In this document: in pieces, positions 9,481 to 18,434 of the stretch
Layout: each line of letters opens with the position of its first letter
Position numbering within the stretch: the first letter of the stretch is position 1
Source of the DNA: Methanobacterium sp. UBA176
GTDB taxonomy: Archaea > Methanobacteriota > Methanobacteria > Methanobacteriales > Methanobacteriaceae
Assembly (NCBI GenBank): GCA_002505765.1
Contig: DAVZ01000020.1
Coordinates: forward strand, 1-56,376
Length of the DNA stretch: 56,376 nt
Reading direction: 5' to 3'
Made by a program: the position numbers and the translations under genes
Notes under the pieces: model-generated
The model's database searches: none
Told to the model about the DNA's origin: nothing
The model's input: only the letters and a program-made list of their open reading frames with translations

Positions 9481-9518
9481 AAAAATCACCAGAAAAAGGA
9501 TCATTAAAAATTAATTAT

Positions 9519-10070
9519 CTATTTTAAATCAAACTCTTTTAAAGTTGTGTAAATAGGACCTGCCGGAGTAAGCTCACTTTTTTTAAGGACTATTTTATTT
9601 ATATCCATTTCTCCTATCTCTATATTGCCCATATCTTTTAATTTGTATAAGAGGGATTCTTTATTTTTAGCTCCCTTAACACGCCCTATTGTAAGGTGGG
9701 GGACGTAACTTCTCTCCTTTTTAAAGCCCATTTTCACAAAATCTTCATCTAAATCTTTTTGGAGGTTTGAAAAGGGTTCAATATCTTCCATTCCAAGCCA
9801 TAATACTCTGATATATCTTTCGTTAGGAAATACGCCAGTTTTTTTGATGTTAATTTTAAATGGCTCATGACTCTTTATTTTGGACTGAATTGCTTCAATT
9901 ATCTCATTTAATTTATTTTCATCAATTTCCCCGAAAAATTTGAGAGTACAATGTAGATTTTCAGTTTCAACATATTTAACTGGTGCTTCACACTCCATAA
10001 ATTGTTTTTGAACGTTTGATATCTTCTCAAGAAGTTTTTCATCTATTTCTATGGCTAAAAATACTCTCAT
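9519..10070 (-). CDS. thpR: RNA 2',3'-cyclic phosphodiesterase (2H family, LigT/ThpR)
   Basis: A 183-residue 2H phosphoesterase. The two H-x-T/S-x motifs are visible: HCTLKFFGE near residue 45 and PHLTIGRVKG near 127. The family opens 2',3'-cyclic phosphates on RNA ends and reversibly joins tRNA halves by a 2'-5' link in vitro. ATG start follows GAGGGGAT. It is 38 bases upstream of cca on the same strand and is probably co-transcribed with it. The physiological substrate is not established for the family. Confidence 0.92.
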   Translation of the reverse strand: MRVFLAIEIDEKLLEKISNVQKQFMECEAPVKYVETENLHCTLKFFGEIDENKLNEIIEAIQSKIKSHEPFKINIKKTGVFPNERYIRVLWLGMEDIEPFSNLQKDLDEDFVKMGFKKERSYVPHLTIGRVKGAKNKESLLYKLKDMGNIEIGEMDINKIVLKKSELTPAGPIYTTLKEFDLK

Positions 10071-10200
10071 AAAAATCCCCTCAATGTCTGTTTAAATATC
10101 CCGCATAAACATCTGGAGCGTTTTCCTTTTAATATAAATTATAACCACATTGTTCATATTAATTGAAAATATTAATGCATCTTTTTATAAATTTCTATTT

Positions 10201-11253
10201 TTAAAGAGAATGATTGGATTTTCGTTTATTTTTATATGGAAAACCCTCTGCTGACGATGGCTTCAATATTTCTATCGCATCAGCCCTGAAAAAAGCGTTT
10301 ACAGTTGCACTGAGGGAGCATAGTGTCCCAATACCTTCTGCAACCTTATGATCTTTATCATACAAGAGAGCGGTTATGTATTCATTCTTTTTAACTTTTT
10401 CTCTAACACCAGAATCTTTCATTCTGTCTAATATTACATTTCCAAGGGCACCCATTGGTTTGCCAATCCAGCAGTGCTTTAATGGACAAGTATCACAATA
10501 ATTTTTTAAAAGCCTGTTCCACTTTGGATTTCCAAAACCGGCAGCTATTTCAGCCCTTACAATTGCATAAGCAATGCAGCATCCCCAGTTTGTTCCGATA
10601 ATCTTATTACCTTCTTTAATACTTGCAAAAACCCTCATTTTTTTCCACTGGATGATATTTTCAATTTCCCTTTCATATTTCAATTTACCTGTATTTACCA
10701 CATCCTTAAGTTCATTCTTCACCTTCTCTCTTAATTCATCATTCCTTGATACAGATAAGTTTATTGCACAAATTGGGCAGAATGCAGATGCGGCCTGTTC
10801 TATAAGTCTACCATTACTATCATATAAAGCTGCAGAAATTGCAAGTCCTTCCCTTTGAATTTCAATGTGTCCTCCATCCTTCCATATAAGACTCATAGCA
10901 ACACTCGCTGGCGTAACACATCTTCCATATCCAAACATGCTTGAAATTCTTTTTCTATCAATTTTATCCGTTAAAATAGCATTTAATTCATTTGAGATGG
11001 GTTCTGGAATTAATCCTGCGTTAATCTGGGCTTTTAATATGGATGGGGGCCATACAATATCAGTACCTTCTCCAATTACCCTTCCTTTATTATCCAGAAT
11101 CTGAGATACAATGCCTTCTGGTATTTCACGTGATATAACAATACCACCCTTTTCTGACAATTCTTTTAATGTAAGGTGGCATATTCCACATGCACCTTCT
11201 TGAAATCTTATTTCTTTTGAAACTGACTGAAGAACTTCATCTTCAAATTTCAT
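10201..11253 (-). CDS. Uncharacterised cysteine-rich protein with four internal repeats
   Basis: A 350-residue soluble protein that I do not recognise. Four similar units are visible near residues 50-80, 141-170, 209-239 and 295-325: a beta-hairpin-like segment with a polar turn (ILDNKGRVI, LYDSNGRLI, IKEGNKIIG, LYDKDHKVA) followed by an Ala/Cys-rich helix (for example FCPICAINLSV, GCCIAYAIVRAEIAAG). About twelve cysteines are spread over the protein, including CGIC near 22, CPIC near 159, CC at 225 and DTCPLKHC near 254-261, enough for one or more metal or Fe-S sites. ATG follows GGAGGG. It stands between the cca/thpR pair and the aromatic operon; a ligand-sensing or redox role is only a guess. 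Confidence 0.8.
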   Translation of the reverse strand: MKFEDEVLQSVSKEIRFQEGACGICHLTLKELSEKGGIVISREIPEGIVSQILDNKGRVIGEGTDIVWPPSILKAQINAGLIPEPISNELNAILTDKIDRKRISSMFGYGRCVTPASVAMSLIWKDGGHIEIQREGLAISAALYDSNGRLIEQAASAFCPICAINLSVSRNDELREKVKNELKDVVNTGKLKYEREIENIIQWKKMRVFASIKEGNKIIGTNWGCCIAYAIVRAEIAAGFGNPKWNRLLKNYCDTCPLKHCWIGKPMGALGNVILDRMKDSGVREKVKKNEYITALLYDKDHKVAEGIGTLCSLSATVNAFFRADAIEILKPSSAEGFPYKNKRKSNHSL

Positions 11254-11475
11254 AACACCCTCCTAATAGGTAAAAACAAAAATAAATAATGCTTTAATTA
11301 TTTAAGATCAAATTTCTTAATTTTTTGCAGATCGCAGATATCTTTAAATTTATTATATATTTCAGCTTTTTTTAAAGTTTTCAATTATAATATGTTGCTT
11401 CATAAATATCTATTTTGATCTTTTTATATAGATAAAAACAAATTAATGAAAATTTAACTTATAACACTTATTTAA

Positions 11476-12600
11476 CTATTTTTCGATTATACTCTCTTCA
11501 ATAGACATTCCAAAGTGTCTTGCACCTTTATCAAGGTAAATCATAACTTTATCGCCGTTTTTCAGGTCTGCTATTGAAATTGGAATTCCATCTTCCCCCA
11601 CAAGTCTTATTGTTTCTGCATTTTGAAGCAGTGTCTTAATTTTTATGCCTTCATATTCTGCTTCAATAAGCATCAAAGGCCTTTTTTCAATCTTTACCCT
11701 TCCTACTACTGCAGATTTTGTGTTTCCTTCCTTATCCACAGTTAACACCTCATCCCCAGTTTCTATTTCAGAGAGATATTTAGTTTTATTATTTGGAGTC
11801 ATTACATATGCATGGACAGGTCCCGCATTCACCCTGAATGGTCTTGAAGCAACATACTCACTTTCAAGGGATTCGCTGTGTACAAGGAACAAACCTTTGG
11901 AGTAAGATCCTATGAGCATTCCTTCACCTACTTGCATCATTGAAGCTGTGTCTATACAAACTCTATCTCCGGATCCAACAGGTTTAATTTCAGTTACAGT
12001 TGCAGGTACAAGATCATAGCTTTCAGACTCTATTCTTTCAATTAAAGAAGCAACTTTTTTAATCTGGTGAATATCAGATGTAAAAAGCAGTATACCATCA
12101 GTGCCATGTTCTAATGTTTCAAGAGCTACCTTTGATTCTTCATAATCAGGAACCGCGGCAACTAATCTAACATCCTCCTTCTGCAGGTCAGCTATGATGT
12201 TTTCAAGCGGTATTATCTTCCAGTCACTTCCAACGAGGATAACATAGTCAGCAATTCGTCCTATTTCCCTTGCCAGTTCTTCATGTTTTTTACTTTTAAT
12301 CTCAATATAAAAAGCTACTGATTTTCCTTTTCTTTTAAGTCCGTTTACTGCAGCTAAATCTTTTGATTCGGATAAATCCATGGGAATTTTCAGTGTTCCA
12401 TCACCTTCACCATTTTTCCCTACGATAATTATATCTGATTCATCATCATCAGAAACTATGTTGATGTTGCCCAGTTTCTTTATATCTGTAACATTTTCAA
12501 AATCTACTACTGTGTCTATCCCTGATTCAAGTGCAGTGGTGATTATTCCCTTTTTTGCATCCCAGTTACTGCCATCTGCCATAACCCACGCAAATTTCAT
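11476..12600 (-). CDS. aroB': 3-dehydroquinate synthase II (archaeal type)
   Basis: A 374-residue enzyme that converts 2-amino-3,7-dideoxy-D-threo-hept-6-ulosonate to 3-dehydroquinate with NAD+-dependent oxidative deamination, replacing bacterial AroB in methanogens. The N-terminal MKFAWVMADG and the internal YVILVGSDWKIIPLENIIA and VNAGPVHAYVMTPNNKTKYLSE segments are characteristic. ATG follows AAGGTCA. It lies 30 bases downstream of the gene for the preceding enzyme, so the operon encodes consecutive steps. Confidence 0.95.
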   Translation of the reverse strand: MKFAWVMADGSNWDAKKGIITTALESGIDTVVDFENVTDIKKLGNINIVSDDDESDIIIVGKNGEGDGTLKIPMDLSESKDLAAVNGLKRKGKSVAFYIEIKSKKHEELAREIGRIADYVILVGSDWKIIPLENIIADLQKEDVRLVAAVPDYEESKVALETLEHGTDGILLFTSDIHQIKKVASLIERIESESYDLVPATVTEIKPVGSGDRVCIDTASMMQVGEGMLIGSYSKGLFLVHSESLESEYVASRPFRVNAGPVHAYVMTPNNKTKYLSEIETGDEVLTVDKEGNTKSAVVGRVKIEKRPLMLIEAEYEGIKIKTLLQNAETIRLVGEDGIPISIADLKNGDKVMIYLDKGARHFGMSIEESIIEK

Positions 12601-12630
12601 TTTTATGACCTTCTATTGCTAAAAAATATA

Positions 12631-13431
12631 TTATTTAATGTCTTCAATAATTTTTAAGGCTTCTTCAACTTCCATGTTGTTGTGTACGATTTCTGCAATT
12701 GCCCTTGTAGTTTTTCTTGGTGATTCGGCCTGGAAAATATTTCTTCCAATGGCTACACCCGCCCCTCCAACATTAACCGCATTTTTAACCATCATTAGTA
12801 GTTCTTCATTTGTTTCAACCTTAGGACCGCCAGCAATAACTACAGGTACTGGACATCCATTTACAACTTCGCTGAAGGTGTCAGGATCTCCTGTGTAGTT
12901 TGTTTTAATTATATCAGCACCAAGTTCAGCTCCTGCCCTTGCTGCAAGTTTAACAACATCAACATGGTGTTCGTTATCTATTTTCTCGCCCCTTGGGTAC
13001 ATCATGGCAATTAAGGGCATTCCCCATTCATCACAGATTTCAGCGGTGAGTCCGAGTGTTTCAAGCATCTCTGGTTCCATCTCAGATCCAACATTTACAT
13101 GAACTGATACTGCATCTGCACCAATTCGAACTGCCTTTTCTACTGTTGTAACCATCACTTTATGATCAGGGTCAGGGCCTAATGATGTACTGGCTGATAA
13201 ATGAATAATAAGACCTATATCGATTCCATATCCCCTATGTCCAGTTCTAACCATTCCTTTATGCATTATAACCGCATTTGCTCCTCCGCTTGCAACTCCA
13301 TCAATAGTTTCGGACATATTCTCAATACCTGCTACAGGACCAATGGATACACCGTGATCCATAGGAACTATAACAGTTCTGCCTGTTTTTCTATTTATTA
13401 TTCTCTCAATTCTAATCTTTTTATCTATCAT
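12631..13431 (-). CDS. aroA': 2-amino-3,7-dideoxy-D-threo-hept-6-ulosonate synthase
   Basis: A 266-residue class I aldolase of the archaeal FBA/DhnA family. It carries out the first step of the alternative aromatic pathway, condensing a 6-deoxy-5-ketofructose phosphate-derived unit with L-aspartate semialdehyde. MDHGVSIGP near 24, DADAVSVHVNVG near 100, DIIKTNYTG (expected Schiff-base lysine) near 175-183 and VIAGGPK near 198-204 match the family. ATG follows AGGAGG. Gene order methyltransferase-like, aroA', aroB' indicates one operon. Confidence 0.94.
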   Translation of the reverse strand: MIDKKIRIERIINRKTGRTVIVPMDHGVSIGPVAGIENMSETIDGVASGGANAVIMHKGMVRTGHRGYGIDIGLIIHLSASTSLGPDPDHKVMVTTVEKAVRIGADAVSVHVNVGSEMEPEMLETLGLTAEICDEWGMPLIAMMYPRGEKIDNEHHVDVVKLAARAGAELGADIIKTNYTGDPDTFSEVVNGCPVPVVIAGGPKVETNEELLMMVKNAVNVGGAGVAIGRNIFQAESPRKTTRAIAEIVHNNMEVEEALKIIEDIK

Positions 13432-13442
13432 TAGATACCCTC

Positions 13443-13973
13443 CTACTTAAGTTTAGATGACCAAAGAGTAAATTCTTTTAATCCTGGCGGGATGCCATCT
13501 TTAGCAGATGATTCTAACCATCCGTACTCGGATTTTATGTTTTCTTCTGTTGAAGCTGAATGTATGAAGTCCAGAAGACCTCTATTCCTTATTATAGTTT
13601 GACGAGGTTTTAAACTTGATGACCAAATGAAAAATACCTTGAAAGTTGTATCTGGATGATAACCACCACCAAGATCCACAGATAAAACATCACAGGATTT
13701 TGTTTGCTTTATAACGTATTCCAAGGTTTCATGCATACGTACGTCTGCTTTAAGGAATTTTACATTTTTGTACGTATCCATGACTTCATTCATGGGTTCT
13801 GTTGATTCAGGACTGTTATCTATAGAGATTATTTTACCATCAAGAGCCAATTTAGAGATTATTTTTGTGGAATTACCAACATGACATCCAAGTTCAACCA
13901 CAGTATCGTCTGGTTTGATTATATTTTTCAAAGCTTCCCTATAAATTTTGATATCGTAAACTACTTTTATCAT
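13443..13973 (-). CDS. SAM-dependent methyltransferase-like protein
   Basis: A 176-residue protein with a Rossmann-type motif I (VVELGCHVGNSTKIISKL, residues about 24-41), an acidic motif II (IISIDNS) and a post-motif DVLSVDLGGGYHPD. It opens the aromatic operon and its stop codon is 11 bases before the aroA' start. The HVG in motif I differs from the usual GxG, so activity is not certain. A substrate cannot be named; linkage is conserved-looking but the role in aromatic synthesis is only inferred. Confidence 0.75.
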   Translation of the reverse strand: MIKVVYDIKIYREALKNIIKPDDTVVELGCHVGNSTKIISKLALDGKIISIDNSPESTEPMNEVMDTYKNVKFLKADVRMHETLEYVIKQTKSCDVLSVDLGGGYHPDTTFKVFFIWSSSLKPRQTIIRNRGLLDFIHSASTEENIKSEYGWLESSAKDGIPPGLKEFTLWSSKLK

Positions 13974-14237
13974 ATATTTCCTTTAGTTAAATTATTTCCT
14001 AATCTTTAATATACTATTTATTAAAATATTTTAAAACTCTAAATATTTAAATTAGACTAAAATGCTTAAAATCATGGTTTATCATATTTAGATAGATTTA
14101 TAATAGATTAATGCTGATAGTCGAAGTTTTCAAAATGTTTATTGTAAAATAAGTCCACTAATAAATTTAAATAGTAATAAAGACATAGATGTATAAAATA
14201 ATGATCATATTAAAGAGATATCTAAGAGGAGTTTAAA

Positions 14238-14453
14238 ATGAAATCATCAGAATTTATTGGTAAGAAAGTAATTGATAAAGATGGATTTGAAGTAGGAAAA
14301 GTGAATGATATTGATTTAGACATGGAAAAATGGCACGTTAATGGTGTTTACATATCATCAGGAATTTTGGGATCTGATTTCAGTGTTTCAATTGAAGAAA
14401 TTGCCAAGGTGGGAGATTTTGTAATTTTAAATATTGAAAAGAAAAAGGAATAG
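14238..14453 (+). CDS. PRC-barrel domain protein
   Basis: A 71-residue single-domain protein. The segment GKKVIDKDGFEVGKVNDIDLD followed by alternating beta strands is the PRC-barrel fold, found in RNA-maturation and photosynthetic-reaction-centre proteins. ATG lies behind AGAGGAGT. The gene is a solitary plus-strand unit converging on the FAD oxidoreductase gene with one base between stops. Small PRC-barrel proteins are numerous in methanogens and have no assigned function; some are thought to act in RNA processing or cell division. Confidence 0.88.
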   Translation: MKSSEFIGKKVIDKDGFEVGKVNDIDLDMEKWHVNGVYISSGILGSDFSVSIEEIAKVGDFVILNIEKKKE

Positions 14454-14454
14454 C

Positions 14455-15702
14455 TTATTCCAGATTCTTTGCAGCAGATTCACCTGCAAGATAGCCAGTT
14501 GAAAACGCTTCCTGCAAGTTATAACCCCCACTTGGAGCGCAGAAGTCAATAATTTCACCAGCAAAATACAAACCATTTATTATTTTTGATTCCATTGTCT
14601 GAGGGTTTATTTCATTCTTTGAAACCCCTCCACATGTAACCATTGCCTTTTCAATAGGTAGGACGCCATTTATTGTTAGAGGTAAAGCTTTAAGAAGATT
14701 TAAAACAGCATTTCTTTCTCCTTTAGTAATTTGATTGACTTTTTTCTTTGGGTCTATACCAGTTAACTCAACCAGGACAAAAATCAACCGATTAGGCGTA
14801 AAAAGTCTCATGAAATTTTTAAATTCAGTTTTGCTCCTCTTTTCAATTTCATCTATAAATTTTTCCTTAAGTTCGTGGTGTTTTATCTTTGGATAGAGAT
14901 CGATGAATAGATCAATAGTTTTGTTTTTATCTATAATTGGAACTATTTGACAGCTTAAATCAAGAATCAATGGTCCTGAAATCCCAAAATGTGTAAAAAT
15001 AAGGTTTCCAACATCAGAAATTAATTTCTTTTTTCCATACTTAAAAGTAAGGTGAACATCTTCAAGAGATATTCCCTGTAAATCCCTAACCCATTCCTCG
15101 GTGGTTTTTAAGGGAACCATGCCTGGTTTTAAGGGAGTAATCTTATGGCCCAATTTTTTGGCTATACTAAATCCATCACCTGTAGAGCCAGTTGAAGCAT
15201 ATGAAACTCCCCCAGTGGCTAGAATGACTTTTTTAGTGGCCATATAATTATCGTTACCCAGATCAAGGCTAAAATAATTATTTTTCTTTTTAATCCCATT
15301 CAGTCTGGTATTGTAGTTTATTTTAACACTATTTTCAGATAAATATTCTTTTAAAACTTTTATAACTGATCTTGACCTATCAGATATGGGGAAAACTCTT
15401 CCCTGCTTTTCTTCCTTGAATTTCAATCCCTTAAATCCAAAAAATGAAATCAATCGTTTGTTAGAAAATGCAGCAAATGCCGATCTAAAAAAAGTTCCCT
15501 TCCTACCAAATTTTTCCATAAAGGTATCTAATGGTGCGGTATTTGTGATGTTACATCGGCTGCTTCCGGTTATTTTGAGCTTTTTACCCAGAGTTTCATT
15601 TCTTTCAATGAGCATTACATTTTTACCGTACTGTCCCGCTCGAATTGCGGCCATCATTCCTGCCGGGCCTGCGCCGACCACTACTATATCGTAAATTTTC
15701 AT
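14455..15702 (-). CDS. FAD-binding oxidoreductase, HI0933/YhiN family
   Basis: A 415-residue flavoprotein. The N-terminal dinucleotide-binding motif VVVGAGPAGMMAAIRAG (residues about 6-22) and the C-terminal GLYFAGEIIDFCAPSGGYNLQ motif (near 380-400) are diagnostic for the HI0933-like family, whose reaction is not defined (sometimes annotated as aminoacetone oxidase-like). The middle part holds the family-specific alpha/beta insertion. ATG is preceded by GGAAAGAT. Transcribed alone; the PRC-barrel gene converges on it. Confidence 0.9.
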   Translation of the reverse strand: MKIYDIVVVGAGPAGMMAAIRAGQYGKNVMLIERNETLGKKLKITGSSRCNITNTAPLDTFMEKFGRKGTFFRSAFAAFSNKRLISFFGFKGLKFKEEKQGRVFPISDRSRSVIKVLKEYLSENSVKINYNTRLNGIKKKNNYFSLDLGNDNYMATKKVILATGGVSYASTGSTGDGFSIAKKLGHKITPLKPGMVPLKTTEEWVRDLQGISLEDVHLTFKYGKKKLISDVGNLIFTHFGISGPLILDLSCQIVPIIDKNKTIDLFIDLYPKIKHHELKEKFIDEIEKRSKTEFKNFMRLFTPNRLIFVLVELTGIDPKKKVNQITKGERNAVLNLLKALPLTINGVLPIEKAMVTCGGVSKNEINPQTMESKIINGLYFAGEIIDFCAPSGGYNLQEAFSTGYLAGESAAKNLE

Positions 15703-15841
15703 GAAATCTTTCCAATAAACTGAAATTAGTTAAAAATGCATAATACAGATTATTTAAATAATAAAGGTCAATTATTTTACACATGAGTTAAAAATTTTAT
15801 TGATAATCATAAATAAATACCTATTGCAAAGTTTGATCCAC

Positions 15842-16172
15842 CTTTGGTGATAATAGGGGTGTTGCAGGAGGTTTTTCTCACTTATTTTTACCTATACCAG
15901 TCTTTCAGGATTTGGAATACCTGCATCTATTATTGTAGCTGGATTTGTTGCAGTATACGTCAGTGAAGCCAAAGAAGATTATATATCATACTTGGTGGAG
16001 TAAGTGGAATTCTTTCAAGTTTGATAATGTTAATTTTGCATTTTTATTGTCCGATACACCAATTGGATTTAGCAATATAAGTGTTTTGGATTTGTACTAG
16101 TTGTAATTTAAGTGGTGGTGGATTTATTCTTGGGATATTGGTGGATTAATCTCAAAAAAATTGAGTGATTAA
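15842..16172 (+). pseudogene. Relic of a small multi-span membrane protein (DUF5518-like)
   Basis: No intact gene lies between 15703 and 16219, but three plus-strand fragments in different frames read like parts of one glycine-rich membrane protein. Frame from 15905 gives SGFGIPASIIVAGFVAVYVS and stops at 16001. A second fragment starting near 15993 reads GGVSGILSSLIMLILHFYC. A third near 16112-16172 combines GGGFILGIL with GLISKKLSD and a stop. The pattern of short hydrophobic spans with GG turns resembles the DUF5518 membrane proteins that methanobacteria carry in many copies. At least two frameshifts are needed. The family assignment is by eye. Confidence 0.5.
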
Positions 16173-16219
16173 TAGTAAAAACTTTAAAATTTGGTTATTT
16201 ACATGATTTTTAGACATTT

Positions 16220-16993
16220 TCAAATTTTCTTTGCTTCAAAAAGAATCATCGATCCATAAATATTGTACTTGAAATCAGAGTATCCTGTATTTTCCAAATC
16301 ACTTTGTAAATCATCCACACTGAAAACATGGAAATGATGATCTCTCTCCAAATGCTCGTAAATTCTTTTTATTCCCAGAAATCTTCTTCTAACAAAAGTC
16401 ATAACAGCCAGTTTACCATCCCTTTTCAAAACACGATTCATCTCTCCTAAAGCTTCAGCTACGTCAGAAAAAAGGTGTAAAGCTCCACAGCATGATATTC
16501 CATCAAAACAATCATTTTTAAAAGGTAAATTCTCTACTTCTGCCCTGGCAAGTACAATATTATCTAAACTTTCTCTTTTTGCATATTCCTGTGCCTTTCT
16601 TAACATTCCCATGGAAAAATCAATGCCATAAACTTCTTTTGCATGTTTTGCAATATTTCTAGTATATAATCCGGTTCCACATGCGACATCTAAAGCTATC
16701 CCTCCATCAATCTCAAGCATATCAGTTATTGAATTTACTGTTTCTTTAACTGATGGAATGAAAAACCCTCCGTAAATATGATAAATAATTGGATACCAAA
16801 GAGGAGTTTCATAAATTGTAGATAATCTGTCGATGGCTTTTATCATTTTCTTTCTTTCGGGTCCAGTGTCTTTTTGTAGAAAATCAGGTATATCCTTTAT
16901 TATTGGAAATTTAAAATCACAGTCTAAGCATCTTAAGTAGCCATTAATCTTTTTTAAATCTCCTTTACAATAAAGACACATAAAAACCGTCAT
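16220..16993 (-). CDS. Class I SAM-dependent methyltransferase with N-terminal zinc ribbon
   Basis: A 257-residue protein. Residues 5-36 form a Trm112-like zinc ribbon (CLYC ... CLDC). The methyltransferase core follows with motif I ALDVACGTGLYTRNIA near 93-108, acidic VYGIDFS near 114-120 and a UbiE-like NLPFKNDCFDGISCCGALHLF region. ATG follows GTGATTCA. It is downstream of aspS and hisD on the same strand, 67 bases after aspS ends, and may be read with them. The substrate is unknown; small lipids or quinone-like acceptors are typical for this UbiE-like group, which is only a family-level guess. Confidence 0.87.
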   Translation of the reverse strand: MTVFMCLYCKGDLKKINGYLRCLDCDFKFPIIKDIPDFLQKDTGPERKKMIKAIDRLSTIYETPLWYPIIYHIYGGFFIPSVKETVNSITDMLEIDGGIALDVACGTGLYTRNIAKHAKEVYGIDFSMGMLRKAQEYAKRESLDNIVLARAEVENLPFKNDCFDGISCCGALHLFSDVAEALGEMNRVLKRDGKLAVMTFVRRRFLGIKRIYEHLERDHHFHVFSVDDLQSDLENTGYSDFKYNIYGSMILFEAKKI

Positions 16994-17060
16994 TGAATCA
17001 CAGTTAGATCCTTTATTAGGATAATTTCTATTAATGATTTTAGCTGTTAAATTTCTAAAT

Positions 17061-18380
17061 TTATGGTGTAAGCCTTCTCCTATCCCTCGGGAATAAAACA
17101 GTTTCCCTGATATTTTTAGCCCCTGTAATACACATTGTGAACCTTTCAGCCCCTAATCCCCATCCAGCATGTGGTGGCATTCCATATTCAAATGCTGCAA
17201 GGTACCTTTCAAATGATACCGGGTTTAAGCCCTGTTTTTTAATTCTCTCCACTAAAAGATCGTGTTTATGCACCCTTTGAGCGCCTGAAGATATTTCAAG
17301 GTCTTTGTACATCAGGTCAAATGCACAGCTTCTTTTAGGGTCTTTATCGTCTGGCATTACATAGAATGGCTTTATATCTGTTGGCCAGTGTGTTATAAAA
17401 TAATAATTGTTCATATGTTCGCCTATTGCCTTTTCAGCCGCCCTTGATAAGTCTTCACCGTACCCCATGTTAACTCCTTTTGAATTTACAATGTCTACAA
17501 CGTCATCGTAATCAATTCTATCAAAAGGAATGTCTGGAATTTCTAAATCCACTCCAAGAAGTTTTAATTCATCTTCACCGTAATTAGCAACATCTCCAAG
17601 GACTGTGTGTACCATCCCTTCAAGTATTTTCATTACATCTTCATGATCACAGAATGATGCTTCAATATCAATGGAAATAACTTCATTTAAGTGTCTGAGG
17701 GTATCATGCTCTTCTGCTCTAAATATTGGGGCAATTTCATATACTTTATCAAGTCCTGTGGCCATCATCATCTGTTTGTAGAGTTGAGGGCTCTGCCCAA
17801 GGAAAGCTTCCCTTTCAAAGTATGTTATTGGGAAAAGTTCAGTTCCACCTTCAGTTGCAGATGCAACCAGTTTTGGAGTGTTTATTTCAATAAATTCTCC
17901 CTTTTCAAGGAAATTTCTAACTGAATGAAGCATTCTGCTCTTTATCTTGAATATTACACTTGAAGTAGGTCTTCTAAGGTCAATATATCTTGAATCCAGT
18001 CTGGTGTCAATTTCTGCCCTTACTTTATCAGTTGTATCCAGCGGAAGCGGAAGTTTTGACTGGTTTAACAGTTTAATTTCGTTTGGAATAATTTCATAGC
18101 CGCCAGGCGCCTTTCCAGACTCTTGTATATTTCCCCTAACAGCTATAACTGATTCTTTCTTTAATTTTCTAATTTCATCAAGTAATTCTTTTGAAATCTT
18201 TTTACTTGGAGCTGTAATCTGGATAATTCCATCCCTATCTCTTAAAAGCACGAATATAATTCCGCCAAGATCCCTTATTTCATGAATCCAGCCCATAACT
18301 GTAATTTGCTCACCACTCATCTCAGGATCCATCCGTTTCGAGTAATGAGTTCTTCTCCAATCTCCTAATGAATCTGTCAA
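17061..18380 (-). CDS. aspS: Aspartyl-tRNA synthetase (archaeal type, probably nondiscriminating)
   Basis: A class IIb synthetase of 439 residues: N-terminal OB-fold anticodon-binding domain (TVMGWIHEIRDLGGIIFVLL), then the catalytic core with motif 2 (FRAEEHDTLRHLNE) and motif 3 (GWGLGAERFTM) near the C-terminus. The open frame begins with GTG at 18389, but that GTG is part of the ribosome binding site AGAGGTGA, and TTG at 18380 is correctly spaced. The archaeal enzyme of the related Methanothermobacter charges both tRNA(Asp) and tRNA(Asn); the same is likely here. hisD is 45 bases upstream on the same strand. Confidence 0.95.
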   Translation of the reverse strand: MTDSLGDWRRTHYSKRMDPEMSGEQITVMGWIHEIRDLGGIIFVLLRDRDGIIQITAPSKKISKELLDEIRKLKKESVIAVRGNIQESGKAPGGYEIIPNEIKLLNQSKLPLPLDTTDKVRAEIDTRLDSRYIDLRRPTSSVIFKIKSRMLHSVRNFLEKGEFIEINTPKLVASATEGGTELFPITYFEREAFLGQSPQLYKQMMMATGLDKVYEIAPIFRAEEHDTLRHLNEVISIDIEASFCDHEDVMKILEGMVHTVLGDVANYGEDELKLLGVDLEIPDIPFDRIDYDDVVDIVNSKGVNMGYGEDLSRAAEKAIGEHMNNYYFITHWPTDIKPFYVMPDDKDPKRSCAFDLMYKDLEISSGAQRVHKHDLLVERIKKQGLNPVSFERYLAAFEYGMPPHAGWGLGAERFTMCITGAKNIRETVLFPRDRRRLTP

Positions 18381-18434
18381 TTTATTCACCTCTAAAATAG
18401 CTAAATTAATAAATGTAAAGCCTAAACGTGGATC

